This document shows positions 33,864 through 45,479 of a stretch of DNA of 64,000 bases, one piece after another. Source of the stretch: Aphrocallistes beatrix (Eukaryota > Porifera > Hexactinellida > Sceptrulophora > Aphrocallistidae). A program made the translations under genes and the position numbers. Location of the stretch: the NCBI GenBank assembly GCA_963281255.1, contig OY725495.1, forward strand, positions 2,542,001-2,606,000, read 5' to 3'. The notes under the pieces were generated by a model. It did no database searches, was not told the origin of the DNA, and saw nothing but the letters and a program-made list of their open reading frames with translations. The stretch's first letter is position 1, and each line of letters begins with the position of its first letter.

Positions 33864-34372
33864 TATCTGTAACGAATTGATTGAAGAAACTGCCGGTCAT
33901 AGAATGCTAATTTTTGGCATGTGGCAGTTTTTTGGCTATGGCTCCAGTAAGTTCTGAGCTCAGAGCAAAATGTCGACTCATCATGGAATTATGACGTCAT
34001 TGTCACATTTTTAAAAGTTAAGCAACACAGTTATTCGGGCATAACTCAGCCATTATAGGAGATAGAAGGCTGAAATTTAATAGAATATGTATACTAACAT
34101 ACATCACATATGATGTAACTATCATCAAACAATGATGACTCATCACTTTGTTATAACGTCATCATTACTCATCAAAATTTTAAAAATTGACAAATTTGGT
34201 GATTTTTCGTGCGATATCGATTTAGCACTATGGCAGACGTATTTAGAGAAGTTATCTCCCATATACCTAATCAATGGCGACCACCCGCGCCCAAAGGGCG
34301 CCTATGGCGGACACAGTGTCCGCCAGCCGCGCTGCGCAAGCAAGCGAAGCGCGTTTGTATATATATATATAT
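33864..34372 (-). mobile_element. Core repeat copy e (cluster, inverted)
   Basis: The core runs in the opposite direction from GTAACGAATTG to the hairpin end at about 34358, without its own outward terminus on the left. It meets copy d head to head at 33864 across a long TA tract. Confidence 0.85.
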
Positions 34373-34852
34373 ATGTCATGGGGAAGCTTCAAATTTGGTG
34401 GAATTTGAAGTTCCCCCAGGGGAAATTCAAATTGGAATTTCCACTGGGGGGAATTTCAATTTGAGTTTCCCTTAGTGGAAATTTAAATTCCCCTAGTGGG
34501 AACTCAAATTTGAATTTGCCCTGGGGGAATTTAAATTTCTAAGGACTAGATTTTGCCGTACAAAAAATTGGAGTTTCCCCTAGTGGAACTTTAAATTCCC
34601 CTAGGGAAATTTAAAGTTCCACTAGGGAAATTTATAGTTCCACTAGGGGAAACTCCAATTTTTGTACGGCGAAATCTAGTCTTTAGAAATTTAAATTCCT
34701 TCAGGGCAAATTATAATTAGAGTTCCCACTAGGGAGATTAAAATTTCCATTAGGGGAAACTCCAATTGAAATTCCCCCCAGTGGAAACTCCAATTTTAAT
34801 TTCCACTAGGGGAATTTAAAATTCCTCCAAATTTGAAGCTTCCCCATGACAT
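34373..34852. repeat. 480-bp palindrome made of CCCCTAGTGGAA units
   Basis: ATGTCATGGGGAAGCTTCAA at the left is exactly inverted at the right end. Pairing holds through a 40-bp block around CTAGATTTTGCCGTACAAAA near the middle, with the centre near 34613. The arms consist of degenerate CCCCTAGTGGAAATTTAAA units. It sits between the hairpin end of one core repeat and the terminus of the next. Confidence 0.9.
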
Positions 34853-35446
34853 CCTTACTATTAAAACTCGATGATTGTATATATATATATATGTAACGAA
34901 TTGATTGAAGAAACTGCCTGGCGCAGAAGGCTGATTTTTGACATGTGGGAGTCTTTTGGCTATGGCTCCAGTAAGTTCTGAGCTCAGACGAAAATGTCGA
35001 CTCATCATGGAATTATGACGTCATTGTCACATTTTAAAAAGTTAAGCAACACAGTTATTCGGGCATAACTCAGCCATTATAGGAGATAGAAGGCTGAAAT
35101 TTTAATAGAATCTGTATACTAACATGTCTCACATATGATGCAACTATCATCAAAAAATGATGACTCATCACTTTGTTATGACGTCATCATTACGCATCAA
35201 AAATTTTTAAATTCACAAATTTTGTGATTTTTCGAGTGATATCGATTAGCACAGTAGGACAGACATATTTCGAGATGTTATCTCCCTCATAATTAACCAA
35301 TGTGACACCAGGCGACCGAAGGGAGTCTCCGGCGGACACAAAGTGTCCGTCAGCCGCGCAGCGCAAGCAAGCGCGAAGCGCGCTTGTATATATAAATAAA
35401 TAAATAAATAAATATACATACATTAATCGAGTTTTAATAGTAAGGA
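34853..35446 (-). mobile_element. Core repeat copy f, both termini
   Basis: Complete layout: terminus, TA tract, GTAACGAATTG start, both TGACGTCA sites, GGCGGACAC palindrome, GC hairpin end, TAAA microsatellite, inverse terminus ending at 35446. The best reference copy in the window. Confidence 0.88.
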
Positions 35447-35949
35447 TATATATCTCTGTAACGAATTGATTGAAGAAACTGCAAGGCACAGAAAGCTGAT
35501 TTTTGGCATGGGAGTCTTTTAGCTATGGCTTCAGTAAGTTCTGAGCTCAGACGGAAATGTCGACTCATCATGGAATTATGACGTCATTGTCACATTTTTA
35601 AAAGTTAAGCAACACAGTTATTCGTGCATAACTAAGCCATTATAGGAGGTAGAAGGCTGAAATTTTAATAAAATATGCATATTAATATATCTCACATATG
35701 ATACAACTCTTATCCAAATTTGATGACTCATCACTCTGTTATAACGTCATCATTACGCATCAAAATTTAAAAAAATGACAACTTTGGTGATTTATCGTAC
35801 GATATTGATTATAACAGTAGGACAGAAGTATTTAGAGATGTTATCTCCCTTTTAATTAATCAATGTGACCACAGGCGCCCGAAGGGCGACTCCGGCGGAT
35901 ATAAAGTGTTTGCCAGCCGCGCAGCGCAAGCAAGCCATTCGCGCTTGTA
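35447..35949 (-). mobile_element. Core repeat copy g (cluster end)
   Basis: Continues directly from the previous copy's terminus, in the same direction, and ends at the hairpin end (CGCGCTTGTAC) with no terminus after it. The first site is intact and the second is altered (AACGTCA). Confidence 0.85.
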
Positions 35950-36409
35950 CATATATTAAATCGATGATTTTTGGTTTCAATGGTTCACCTAGGGTTTTGA
36001 AAAGCTCTATGACAGTAATTTGTTTATAATATTTTCTGAAATAATTTTGGCGGACATGCTTGCTTGCATTGTGTTAAATTTAAAACTCAAATTAATTCTT
36101 TATTATTGAGAAAAAAATTAAAGTAACTTTTGGCACGCAAACTTCAGAATTTAATTCTGAGTTTGGCCTGGTTTGGCGACAAACCAGGACAAATTGGCTG
36201 AGGTAAGGTGAGGTAAAAGATATTTATACAGTATTTCTCCCATTCTTCTATTGAAGGCGTAGCTAACCATGTCAACCTTTCAACGGGAGGAGGACACGGA
36301 TTCTGAATACGGAATTGGGACTCCAAGTGTGATGAGTGCCACACTATTTAGCTTTGCCGCGAAATGCCGTTAGACTCTAAATGACTGAAGAAAACCTTGC
36401 AATTTATGG

Positions 36410-37060
36410 ACAAAGCGACCCGAGAGGTTTATTAGAAATTGTACCAGGGGACGATATATGGATACAGCTTAAATGTAGAATGCCCTGCATTTATATGGCT
36501 TCAGTGCCATAGAAAATGACTGGGAGACATCCGCGATATCGGTGACACTGTGTCCCCACTGGGCATTCTACGGTTAAACCAACGATCATAGGGTAGGATG
36601 GTAGGGTATGTCTGAAGAAGGATATATACTCCCAGCTGTTTGGGTGTCCGACTTCCGTGCTCCGAAGGTGTTATACTGCATATTTTTCGATCCCCGTTCC
36701 CAAAGGCAAGACACTCACTGTACAATTTACGCTGATGTGGTGTTGGCTGATGTTGAAAAATTTTATCTTAACGCCGTTTAAAGACTGGTTTTCGTGGTAT
36801 CTAAATTTTGCACGATAATTCCACACCACATAAAACCTAGACTGTAGGTAAAAAAATTATGCATGGGAGAGGTCCTATATTTCCTTACTCACCGGGTATT
36901 GGTCCATGCGACCTCTGGCTCTTTAGAGAACTAAAGGATAACCTATCCGGGAGCGAGTTTGAAGATCGGGTAAGCCTTGGTCTGACAATTTTCCTTGCCT
37001 CGAAGACATACCTAAAGACGAGTTCAGGAAGACATTTGAATTGGATTAATGACTAAATTC
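36410..37060 (+). pseudogene. mariner-type transposase relic
   Basis: Fragments in several + frames follow the mariner order: LLEIVPGDDIWIQL (first catalytic Asp block), KVLYCIFFDPRSQ-like sequence, ILHDNSTPHKT (second Asp block), then IFPYSPGIGPCDLWLFRELK, which holds the third Asp and the SPD..PCD..LF signature. Many stops and shifts. It is the oldest of the mariner copies here. Confidence 0.65.
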
Positions 37061-37256
37061 AGTTGTAGAGTGTAAAGAAGACTACTCTGAGCATTCCTAG
37101 CAAAATACATAACCTGTAATTGTTTTTAAAGTTACTTCTTATGAATGGAAACGAATAATAATAAACTTATGTCTGATCGAATGTTCAGCAAAATTGTCTC
37201 GTATTGAGATGGTGCCCTGATGACTGAACAAAATCTAGATCCACGTTTTATATTAT

Positions 37257-37417
37257 AAGCGCGCTTCGCTTGCTTGCGCTGCGCGGCTGGCGGACACTTT
37301 GTGTCCTCCGCAGGCCTTTTGTTATAGTAAAAAAATTTCTAATCTTTAAAATGGAATTTCTAATCTTTAAAATGGTGACAATGACGTCATAATTCCATGA
37401 TGATTTGACATTCTCGT
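37257..37417 (+). mobile_element. Core repeat fragment h
   Basis: The hairpin end, a damaged GTGTCC palindrome and one TGACGTCA segment remain, with the middle deleted. Confidence 0.7.
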
Positions 37418-37559
37418 AACTAGGAGGTTTGAGATGGTTTGAGAATGCGGGAAAGTTGCACATTCCTGAGTTGTCAAGGAAATATTCAACTCGAATATGG
37501 TCATGTGACCCCTCAATTCTCTCCAAATTTATTGCTGAATACCAATATCAACATTAAAA

Positions 37560-38690
37560 CCTAATTGAGTATGTTATGGCTGGTCCAACTGAGATTGGCA
37601 GGCATGGGCATTTACAGTCAGGGGGTGGTCCATTCAAGTTTCCAAACCGGCGCAAGGCGGGGCAAAAGAAAAAACATCCGGTGCCCTTCCTATGATTTTG
37701 GCTTAGGTGGTCGAATGAAATCCTGTGCCGCAGAATCAAACTTGGGGCAAATGTACCGGATGCCCCCCCCTCCACTTGGACCGCTCCTGTTTACAGTATG
37801 TCCCAAAGTTATTCCCAGCGAACTTTAACTTTGTGTAATATTGAACATATGTTTAGAAAGAGTATTATAATTTCAGGATGACTTCATTTACGCGTTTTCA
37901 TCCTACATATTATATACACTATCTTGAGTCACAGTATCATACCATGCGTTTAAACAGCACCTTTTCTTGAATACACTACTGAATTTGGTATTGCAAATAT
38001 TCATGCATGTCTATATTTTAATTGTGTAATCTTTTAGTATTTGTTCAAATGATTCAGCACAATATATTAGGCTCTGAAAGTCAGAATTAGGTGCGTAAAT
38101 GGCGCTAGCACAAAATGACATTTCAAAAATTGTAATTTCGCTCTTAAAATTCACAATTTAATACTTGCATTGTTTAAAGTAATTGGTTAACTAATAATTA
38201 GGATTCCTAGTTTGGATAAAACTCAAGTACAATTATATGATATTTTTTAAAAACAATTTTTCCTTAATAAATCTAACTATTTTTTCAGAGCATAAATCTT
38301 CCCGAATCCATTAACAAATACTCCAAAATTATACCACTAAAATATATAGACATAGTTCTTACATATTTGCATAATTAAATTCAGTAGTATATAATAATAT
38401 ATTGCTATACTGTGGTAGACAGTTCCTGGGATTTTCAAAAAGATTTCTGCAAAAAAATGAGTTTGCATTCCAGAAAAGGTGCTGGTTAACCGCATCGTAT
38501 GAAAGTATCACTTAAAATAGTTTATATATAGGATGAAAACTCAGAAGTGAACTAATCTTGAAATTATAATACTCTTCGTAAACTTATGCATAATATTACA
38601 CAAAGTTCATGGCCAATAATTTTGAGACATACTGTAAACGCCCTTGCCAGGACAATCTCAGTTGGATCAGCCATAACATACAAACTCAAT
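37560..38690. mobile_element. Long-TIR MITE (TACAGTATGTC), non-autonomous
   Basis: Arms of 250-300 bp: the left, from TTGAGTATGTTATGGCTGGT and, after an insertion, TACAGTATGTCCCAAAGTTA, is inverted on the right (AATAATTTTGAGACATACTG ... GCCATAACATACAAACTCAA). The interior, around GGCTCTGAAAGTCAGAATTA, is shared with the element at 52800-54919. No ORF. Confidence 0.75.
37619..37789. mobile_element. 171-bp hAT MITE with 8-bp duplication
   Basis: CAGGGGGTGGTCC at the left pairs with GGACCGCTCCTG at the right. TTTACAGT is duplicated exactly at 37611-37618 and 37790-37797. It lies within the left arm of the long-TIR MITE; the right arm shows the empty site. Confidence 0.9.
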
Positions 38691-38699
38691 TATGTATTA

Positions 38700-38943
38700 A
38701 GCCGCGCAGCGCATGTGAGCTGTTCGCATGCGCTGCGCGGCTGGCGGACACCTTGTGTCCGCCGGAGGGGCTCTTTGGGCGCCTGGGCTCACATTGAATA
38801 ATTATAGGGGGAATAACATCTCTAAATATGTCTGTCTTACTGTTAAGATCGATATCACTTGAAAAATCATGAAATTTCGGATTATAAAAAGGGGTGACAA
38901 TGACGTCATAATTCTATGATGAGTCGACATTTTCGTCTAGTGC
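38700..38943 (+). mobile_element. Core repeat fragment i
   Basis: Begins with an enlarged hairpin (CCGCGCAGCGCATG ... CATGCGCTGCGCGG), then the GGCGGACAC palindrome and one TGACGTCA. The central part is lost. Confidence 0.75.
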
Positions 38944-39819
38944 TGAGCACGAATTCAGTATTAAAATAACGACCTGGCATAGTCGAATAAAGTTATAGAT
39001 AGCGGATTTCGGCGGATACCATCGGACATGGTCATTTTTGAGTCCCCAGTCATAACTGACAACTTTTTCACACTTTTGAAGGTGTCATGATGTGAAAGTT
39101 TTTGATATCCCATATTTTGAAGTTAAGTACTACTATAAGTTGTTGATTTAGGATATTTGGATGTTTTTTAATACTAGGATACAGTAAAAAATAATGGATA
39201 TCAAGCCTTTCTGAAGAAAAATGGTTGGTAGCCTGTTTTTAGCACTTAAAAAAATCAATTTTACAACGGAGGAATCTTTAGTTACAAAGGTCGTAGAGTA
39301 AAAGACTCAACGGTTTTGGAAAGATCTCGTCACGTAGAACAAAATGATAGAGACAGATTTTCGATATTCTACTTCAGAAAAATGTTAAAATACTTTTCCC
39401 TACGAAAATCTGCTTCTAAATTTTGTAGCAACGAAATTGGATAGAAACATTTAATTGGGTTAAAATTGAAAATTCTATTCCTATTATTTTCTTTATTCAA
39501 CCATTTCGTGCAACAATAATTGAGTAAAAGAGACATAAGCCATTTCCTTGAATGTCCTCTATAAATTAGGTGATTTTGGAGAAAAAAAATATTTTCTTGC
39601 TTCTTGAGCATCCGAAAAGTGTATTTTTGCAGATAACTCATCGAGAACAGTATCCACAAAAAATTTCAGGAGAAAATAATGATAACTTTTAAAGTTAGTT
39701 CTAGAAGGAAACACCACCCTTAAACTTCAGTGCTCCTATAACGATCTAACAATGATAAAAAAGCACTTTAGGCACATTTCTAATAAAAATAAATTTTCCA
39801 TGCGAAACTCTAACCTTAA
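38944..39819. mobile_element. GGTTGG palindromic element, half copy
   Basis: Matches one arm of 43162-45239 (TGTGAAAAACTG-type and CATTCGACAACTTATAG-type blocks in drifted form) and ends ACTCTAACCTTAA, the inverse of TTAAGGTT. Its terminal TTAA is shared with the next element. Confidence 0.55.
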
Positions 39820-40335
39820 GGATGCCGCCCTCGATAATTTTACCCTCAAGGAAAAAAAACAGCAAAATTCTAGTAGAGAGTAGCTATTTTGATTTTTATA
39901 TGTTTGCTCCCTCAAGTTTGTTTGTGCTAGGTACTAAAATTTAAAATATTATTGGAGGGTTTTTAACTCAATTATCAGTTGGTAATATTTTTCAAAAATA
40001 TGAACCTCAAAAATAGTTTTGACCCCTTTGGAGATTACAAGTTGCTAAGATTTGGAAGAAAAGTCAATAAAATCCCTTCAAAATAGATCTAAAAGAGAGT
40101 TCCATTATATAATACTCGGGCAATGACTTGTTTAATACCAGTTATTTAGCGATAATTGCATCAGAAACAAAATTCTGATTATTTTCAAAAAGTTTGTTCA
40201 GATCCGACCATTGCTTCGTGAGTATTTGGCTTATTATAGGCAAAGTTAGGGCATTAAATCTCTCTAGGTCCCGAAAGATTCCGATGTCATATCTTTAAAA
40301 CTATTGAAGATATATTTTCCATTAAAATCTTAAGG
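39820..40335. mobile_element. GGATACC TTAA element, partial copy 3
   Basis: Starts GGATGCCGCCCTCGA after TTAA (39816-39819) and parallels 1353-1900 (TTGACCCCTTTGGAGATTA, TCCGACCATTGCTTCGTG). The right part is missing. 40336-40579 is unassigned AT-rich sequence. Confidence 0.65.
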
Positions 40336-40583
40336 GAAGTACTCGTAGCTAAGACTGGTTTTTCCAAAATTTTAATTCCTTGTTTTATTATGTTGGTTTG
40401 TGTATGTATAATATCTGTTCAAAACAGTTTTTGAAATTCCGGGTAGTTTTTCGTTATCCAAGCTTTTCTAGACGTCACTCATGCCTTGGATTTCAATTTT
40501 CTTTTTAATTTTCAATAGTAATAGTGATATATTTTGCGCCCTCCTAGTAAATATTTCCAATCAATCACTGATTTAGTGTTTAA

Positions 40584-41715
40584 GGATACCGCCCTCGAAA
40601 AACATCGCAAAACATTAAAAAAAATTGTGGAATTTTTTATTGTCAATTCCATCGGATTATTGAGTAGTCTACCATCTAATCGTACTTGTTGGACGGTATT
40701 TATTTTGATATTCTAGAACTGGGCACCTAAAGCTCAGGCGTACTAAAAATCGGAAAGTTATTCGTGATTTTGCGGCGCATTCATCAATTATTTTCTAACT
40801 TATCTGATATTTTTTCAATTATACGAACCTCAAAATGGTTTTGGCCCCTTTAAATATTATAAAACAGATGAATTTAGAAAAAGAGGCACCTGAAATCCAA
40901 TCAAAAATATCTTTATGAGGGACTTCATTTCTAAAATGCTCGGGAAATGGCCGTTGTGATTAGCTATTGTGTATAGAAAAAAATTCTGAACATTTTAAAA
41001 AAAAGTTTGTTGAGATCGGACCATTAGTTCGTAAGTTATAGTATATTGTAGGTAAAGTTCGGACATCAAACCACTCTATGGCCCCCAAAGTGCTCGATGT
41101 CAATGCTTAAAAACTATTGAAGATATATAATCAATAATAATCTTAAATGAAAGGATATATATGATAATATATAGGTTCCTCAAACATCTCTTTGTCAAAA
41201 AGTAAATATTTCTTGACTAATCATCGTTTTTGTTGTAATACAAATTCTATGGAGAACTTTGAATATATTAGAAAATGGTGAATCTTGTCATGAAATAAGT
41301 TCCCAAAAGTAGCTATTATACTCAAAAAACAATGCAATAGTCACTAGCAATGTATACAGAAACTTTGAAGCACCCAACATGATTATTTTGGAAGTTCAAA
41401 GCATTTATCTCCAAATTTCGGTCAAAGCCCCCCCATTTATGGTCCAAAAACATATTCCTCCATATCTCGGGAAATATACACCAAAATTCTTAACTCTCAA
41501 TTCCTAATATACTTTTCAAGACGGTATATATCTGATTCTTAAATAATAAATGTACTACATGGAATGGAATGCTAAGTTTCAAATTTTTATCACGTGATGA
41601 CGTAGCATTTTTCGAAAATCCTAACTTGAAAACTAAAAGTCGTAGACTCTCGCTATAACTTCCTAATATACTTTTTGGTAGCTCTTTATTCATTCTAAAC
41701 CGATGAATTATACAC
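40584..41715. mobile_element. GGATACC TTAA element, partial copy 4
   Basis: Begins GGATACCGCCCTCGAAAAAC after TTAA and is nearly identical, inverted, to 25415-24290. The match ends where GGTTGG-family sequence starts at about 41718. A further piece of this family, in the other orientation, lies at 42600-43110. Confidence 0.75.
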
Positions 41716-41717
41716 TT

Positions 41718-42350
41718 ATAGCAGTACATAACTTCAAAATATGGTATATCAAAAATTTTCACAACCAAAAGTGTGAAAAACTGGTCATTGATGACTGGCC
41801 ACCCAAAAATAACCACATTCGATAATATCCGCCGGAATCCCAGATTAATAACTTCTTTGAAACCATGTCAGATCATCATTTGAATTCTGAATTCGTGTCC
41901 CGCATTGAATTTCCAGGAATTTGACATATATATTGACCATATTTTGAAATTTTTTTGGTTGTCCGTGCCTAGCAACGGCCAGGATTTTTTTCACATTCAT
42001 GGCAGATGCTAGGAACCTACAGCCAAAAAATTATCCAAATGTGTCCAATATATATATCAAATTGCTGGAAATTTAGTGTTGATCGCGAATTTAGCATTAA
42101 AATTTTGATCGAACATGGTTTAAAGAAGCTATGGATATGTGACATTTCGCTTCAAAATGTGTCCTTTTTGGGCGACACCAGATGATTGATACAAGTGGCT
42201 CTAAATGCCGACATATTAGCATTGAAATTCTAAAAATCGAAATTAATGTTTAGAACCCCTTTAGTGATCTAAAAATGATTAAAAAGGACTTTTGGCAAAT
42301 TTTTGAAAAAAACCAAAATGCCCATAGGAAAGGCCAACCTTAATAGAAAT
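41718..42350. mobile_element. GGTTGG palindromic element, partial copy
   Basis: Contains the central hairpin (TGCCTAGCAACGGCCAGGA with its inverse), the CAATTTGATATATATATTGA blocks and the right end CATAGGAAAGGCCAACCTTA. The left end is lost at the junction with the preceding element. Confidence 0.65.
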
Positions 42351-42599
42351 AAAATGATGATAGAAATAAACATATTTTGTATAAAGTGTTCAGAATATTT
42401 GACTCTACAAAATTATGCTAATTGATTATGCTGACGTCATTATGATGACACATTCAAAATTTACATTCACAATTTTAATGCTACAAACTTTAATTGACGT
42501 TAGAAAAGCCCCACACAGAATGGCTAGAAGTGTGCTTCCAAATTCTTTGGATGGCATGTATTGTGTCATCATCAATGGAATGTGGAAGCACACATCTAG

Positions 42600-43110
42600 C
42601 CCATCTGTGAGGGCCTTTTTTTATTTTAAAGACGGTTAATTTTGAAATTTTGAAGTCCCAAGATATAGATTTAAGTTTAAATGTTAAGAACAATGTAAAA
42701 TGAGGTATTAAGGAAAAATAAAAGCATTCATAGGCATTTATACGGTTGATTTAGATATATTCCAAACAAAATTTGGGGGAAATAGCAAAAGTACACTGAA
42801 AATCCACAAATTTCCTTGTGGATCCTAATCCCGATTATTTTGAACTAATTCTGAATATTAATTCATAGTCCTAGCACTACAAAGTTTAACATTCCATAAG
42901 ATGTAGTGCAATTATTATCAATGAATCATGTATATACAGTTATAAAATGTATATTAGGAATTGAGAACTAATAATTTTGGCATATATTTACAGATATAGA
43001 GAGATATCTTTTTGGACCATAAATGGAGGGTTTTGAGCGAATCTCGGAGGTCCAAGACCAGAACTTCCAAAATTGACACCTATGAGCATATATAAATATG
43101 CTATCAATGT
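42600..43110. mobile_element. GGATACC-family internal fragment
   Basis: Parallels 24000-24600 (AGACGGTTAATTTTGAAATT, TTTTTGGACCATAAATGG) with drift. No termini. Confidence 0.6.
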
Positions 43111-43161
43111 ATATATCCGTCAAAGCTTAATTCTCCAGCCCTACTTTACTATGGAAATGCA

Positions 43162-45239
43162 TTAAGGTTGGCCTTTCCTATAATAGCTAACCCGATTCAT
43201 TTAATTTTTTCAGTGCAGATTTGAATCGCTGAGTTATCTGCAAAACTGCATTAATAATTGAAATATTGCCACAGATAAAATTTTTTTAATAAAAATTTGG
43301 TCATTTTACAAGAAAGAAATCGGACATAATATGCTTACAATCCTTTAGAAACTTTACAAATTGATTTATAAATCGATGATCTAACTAATGAACAGACAGA
43401 TTTTTGAAATTTTGAAAATTGTTAAAAATTCACACCAAAACACCCGAGGAATTTTATTGTTAGTAATTTTGACGCTAATTTTTTCATAATTCTCTTTTTA
43501 TTCCTAATATCAAAATTCTGTCTGTTCATTATGTTCTACTCTTCGAGATCTATCAAAAACCGTTGAGTTTTCGCCCCTATGATGAATTTACAAAAAGTTA
43601 TCACCTTTATAATTGCTGAAAAAAAGTCTCAGAAAATAGGATTTAAAAAATATTTATATAAGTCTCTCAATTTCCATTAGTTTTAACTGCTTTGGGATAA
43701 TAAATAACATGCAAATATCCATATTCGACAACTTATAGCAGTACTTAACTTCAAAATATGGTACATCAAAATTTTCCACCATCAAAAGTGTGAAAAACTG
43801 GTTATTGATGACTGGCCACCCAAAAATAACCACATTCGATAGTATCCGCCGGAATCCAAGATCAATAACTTCTTCGAACCATGTCAGATCATCATTTGAA
43901 TGCTGGAATCGTGTCCAGCATTGAATTTCCAGCAATTTGATATATATATTGACCATATTTGGAGATTTTTTTGGATGTCCGTGCATCGCAACGGCCAGGA
44001 ATTTTTTCACATTCCTGGCCGTTGCTAGGAACCCGCAGCCAAAGAATTTCTCCAAATGTTTCCAATATATATATATCAAATTGCTGGAAATTTAGTGCTG
44101 AGGATGAATTCAGCATTAAGGTTGGCCTTTCCTATGGGAATTTTGTTTTTAATCAAAAATCAACCAAAAGACCTTTTAACCATTTTTAGATACCTAAAGG
44201 GGTTCTAAACCTCAATTTCGATTTTCAGAATTTCAAAGTCAATATTTTTCCACTTAGAGCCACTTGAACCACCTGGTGTCGCCCAAAGAAGGACACATTT
44301 TTGTCTCATATCAATAACTTCTTTAAACAATGTCAGATCATAATTTTGCGGACACAAAGTGTCCGCCAGCCGCGCAGCAAAAAATCCTGGCCGTTGCTAT
44401 GCACAGACATCCAAAAGATTCTCTAACTATGGTCAATATATATATCAAATTGCTGGAAATTCAATGAGGAACACGAATTGAGGATTCAAATAATGATTTG
44501 ACACGGTTAAAAAAAGTTATTGATCTGGGATTCCGGCGGACACTATTGAATGTGGCTATTTTGGGGGCCCAGCCATCAATGACCACTTATTCACACTTTT
44601 GACGTCAAAAATTTTTAATATACCATATTTTGAAGTTTACTACTGCTATAAGTTGTCGAATATGGATATTTGTATGCTATTTAATATTCTAAAGCAGTTA
44701 TATACGGATGGATATTGAGGGGCATATATAAATATCTATTAAAACCTATTTTCTGGGACTTTTTTTTCAGCAATTATAAAGTTGATAACTTTTTGAAAAA
44801 TCAACCTAGGGACGAAAACTCAACGTTTTCTGATAGATCTCAAAGAGTAGAACATAATGAACAGACAGAATTTTGATATTAGGAATAAAAAGAGAATTAT
44901 AAAAAAAATAGTGTCAAAATTACTAAAAATAAAATACCTCAGGTGTTTTGGTGTGAATTTTTAACAATTTTCAAAATTTCAAAAATCTGTCTGTTCATTA
45001 GTTGGATTATCGATTTATGAATGAATTTGAAAAGTTTCTAAAAGATTGTAAGAATATTGTTTCCGATTTTTTCCTTGTAAAATGACCAAATTTTTTTAAA
45101 AATTTTTTTATCTGTTGCATTATTTCAATTATTAATGCAGTTTTGCAGATAACTCTGCGATTCAAATCTGCACTGAAAAAATTAAATGAATCGGTTGAAA
45201 AAGTCAAAAGTTAGCCATTATAGGAAAGGCCAACCTTAA
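43162..45239. mobile_element. GGTTGG palindromic TTAA element, complete, 2.1 kb
   Basis: Both ends read TTAAGGTTGGCCTTTCCTAT inward (the right one inverted). The arms pair for about 900 bp, through TGCAGATTTGAAT..CTGAG, ACAGACAGA, CCACATTCGATA and CAATTTGATATATATATTGA. Near the middle lie a hairpin (CAACGGCCAGGAA) and inserted sequence: a second TTAAGGTTGG end at 44116 and a core-repeat scrap (44343-44379). No ORF above background. The TTAA borders suggest a piggyBac/Kolobok-type source. Confidence 0.75.
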
Positions 45240-45479
45240 AATGATGATCTGACATGGTTCAAAGAAGTTATAGATATGAGGCATTTCGGTTCAAAATTGT
45301 GTCCTTTTTTGGGCGACACCAGGTGGTACAAGTGGCTCTAAGTTGCGAAATATTAGCATTGGAATTATAAAAATCGAAATTAATGTTTAGAACCCCTTTA
45401 GGGGTCTAAAAATGATTAAAAAGGACTTTTGGCAAATTTTTGACAAAAACAAAATGCCCATAGGAAAGGCCAACCTTAA
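45240..45479. mobile_element. GGTTGG-family end fragment
   Basis: Ends CCCATAGGAAAGGCCAACCT then TTAA and is the inverse of 44116-44340. It directly follows the preceding element, sharing the TTAA. From 45480 to 46249 I see no supportable gene; the frames at 45703-45909 and 45956-46144 are unrecognised. Confidence 0.65.

Noticed and set aside
34132-34464. Recurring open frame MMTHHFVITSSLLIKILKID in several places
   Set aside because: It is the translation of the core repeat (also at 2215, 32318, 46116). The reading frame breaks at different points in each copy and the conserved part is DNA motifs, not protein, so it is not a gene.
32309-35949. Helitron assignment of the core repeat
   Set aside because: A GC hairpin near one end and a TC start are suggestive, but complete copies have inverted termini on both sides and no CTRR end follows the hairpin, so I left the class open.
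36144-36725. Minus-strand open frames in the mariner relic
   Set aside because: Antisense to the + strand mariner fragments.
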